Shown here: piece by piece, positions 63,444-64,000 of the stretch
How the letters are laid out: every line of letters begins with the position of its first letter
How positions within the stretch are numbered: position 1 is the stretch's first letter
Source of the DNA: Cyanobium sp. CH-040
GTDB lineage: Bacteria > Cyanobacteriota > Cyanobacteriia > PCC-6307 > Cyanobiaceae
Assembly: GCF_024346135.1 (NCBI RefSeq)
Contig: NZ_JAGQCJ010000001.1
Coordinates: forward strand, 124,001 to 188,000
DNA: 64,000 nt
Direction: 5' to 3'
The notes under the pieces: model-generated
What the model saw: the letters and a program-made list of their open reading frames with translations, nothing else
Databases searched by the model: none
What the model was told of the DNA's origin: nothing
Translations under genes and position numbers: made by a program

Positions 63444-64000
63444 CGGCGCCAGCTCGGCTCCCTGGTTCTGGTCCTGGTCCCTGGCGGCTGCGTCGTCTGC
63501 CGGTGTGCGCCAGCACCGAGATCGAGCTGGAGCGGTGGCTGGGCCGGCGCGGCGGCGGTCCCAGCGCCGGCGAGCCCCCCCTGGCGGTGGTGGCCAGGCG
63601 GCAACGCCATGGCCGCGGCCAGCTGGGACGCCACTGGCACTCGCCAGCCGGCGGCGTGTGGCTGAGCGCGGCCATGCCCTGGCCGGATCGGCCCTCAGCC
63701 GCCCTCGGCCTGGCGGTGGTGGTGGGCCTGGCGCTGGAACTGGAGGCTCTCGGCGTGGAACCGCGGATCAAGTGGCCCAACGATCTGCTGCTGGAGGGCC
63801 GCAAGCTGGCCGGAGTGCTGCCGCGGCTGCGGCTGCGAGGGGGTGCGGTGCGCTGGGCCCAGGTGGGAATCGGCATCAACGGCGTCAATCGCGCCCCTGC
63901 CGGTGCCATCGCCCTGGCGGAGGCCCTGGGGGGCGCGGGGCGTTTCCACCCCCAGGCCCGGCCGCGCCCGCTCGAGCGGCGCCTGCTGCGGGCCCTCGAC
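63440..64000 (+). CDS. birA: Biotin--[acetyl-CoA-carboxylase] ligase, 3' end beyond window
   Basis: The open frame begins at a TTG at 63440 overlapping the aminotransferase stop and continues past the right edge (187 codons in the window). Motifs: RHGRGQLGRHW (biotin/ATP loop, GRGxxGRxW type), KWPNDLLLEGRKLAGVL with the catalytic Lys, and VGIGINGVN. There is no N-terminal DNA-binding domain, so it would be a monofunctional ligase. A GTG at about 63503 is an alternative start. Confidence 0.88.
   Translation, partial: MTAPARLPGSGPGPWRLRRLPVCASTEIELERWLGRRGGGPSAGEPPLAVVARRQRHGRGQLGRHWHSPAGGVWLSAAMPWPDRPSAALGLAVVVGLALELEALGVEPRIKWPNDLLLEGRKLAGVLPRLRLRGGAVRWAQVGIGINGVNRAPAGAIALAEALGGAGRFHPQARPRPLERRLLRALD

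Overview
The window looks like a chromosome segment of a picocyanobacterium of the Cyanobium/Synechococcus group. The evidence is very high G+C over about 58 kb, a core gene set typical of that group (clpR-clpP, ftsQ-ftsZ next to ddl and miaB, Ycf46-type ATPase, VIPP1/PspA, geranylgeranyl-reductase-like protein, DUF2808 and DUF4359 proteins, lumen-type pentapeptide protein) and mostly cyanobacterial-style gene neighbourhoods. The species assignment is inference from gene content, not a database result.

Layout. 1-5.8 kb is a visibly AT-rich accessory island. It holds a helicase-less nuclease-methyltransferase restriction-modification enzyme that runs off the left edge, an orphan gene with a good sigma70-type promoter, two copies of an imperfect hairpin repeat, and several very small genes, including two overlapping paralogous mini membrane proteins. 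5.9-9.2 kb holds an SGNH hydrolase, an outer-membrane barrel and small conserved proteins. 9.2-15 kb (minus strand) holds cbiB, ilvC, an apparently inserted low-G+C glycosyltransferase, clpP, clpR and a PIN/TRAM protein. 15-17.2 kb holds hemW, panB and the SRP RNA. 17.3-24.4 kb is a minus-strand cell division/cell wall block: a glutaminase-STAS-cNMP fusion, miaB, ddl, a small membrane protein, ftsQ and ftsZ.

24.6-26.8 kb holds a dgcA/dgcN-like pair (enolase-superfamily epimerase plus DUF1611 protein) behind an 8-copy 12-bp tandem repeat. 26.9-31.5 kb holds a beta-helix protein, tRNA-His, and a DUF4359-amidohydrolase-FAD oxidoreductase operon. 31.5-45 kb is largely housekeeping (folC, argD, murA, two tRNA-Leu genes, rRNA methyltransferase, lpdA, trpC, geranylgeranyl-reductase-like, rpsD, yidD, murE, aqpZ). 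45-50 kb is more accessory: a mechanosensitive channel, a class V aminotransferase overlapping a divergent metzincin-type protease, and a secreted protein with twelve xxGx repeats. 50-56.5 kb is the conserved rpmH-rnpA-PH-yidC-yceD-ycf46 run plus DUF2808, aroH and sppA. 56.5-64 kb holds an EamA transporter with two glycosyltransferases, a DciA-like protein, VIPP1, thioredoxin, an aminotransferase and the start of birA.

How the genes fit together. Peptidoglycan synthesis and division recur through the window (ddl, murA, murE, ftsQ, ftsZ), with glutamate/D-glutamate chemistry (glutaminase, DgcA/DgcN-like) next to ddl. The left island reads as a mobile defence-type insertion. The least explained parts are the repeat-bearing AT-rich island, the tandem mini membrane proteins, the regulated glutaminase with the dgcAN pair, and the 45-50 kb secreted-protein/protease neighbourhood.
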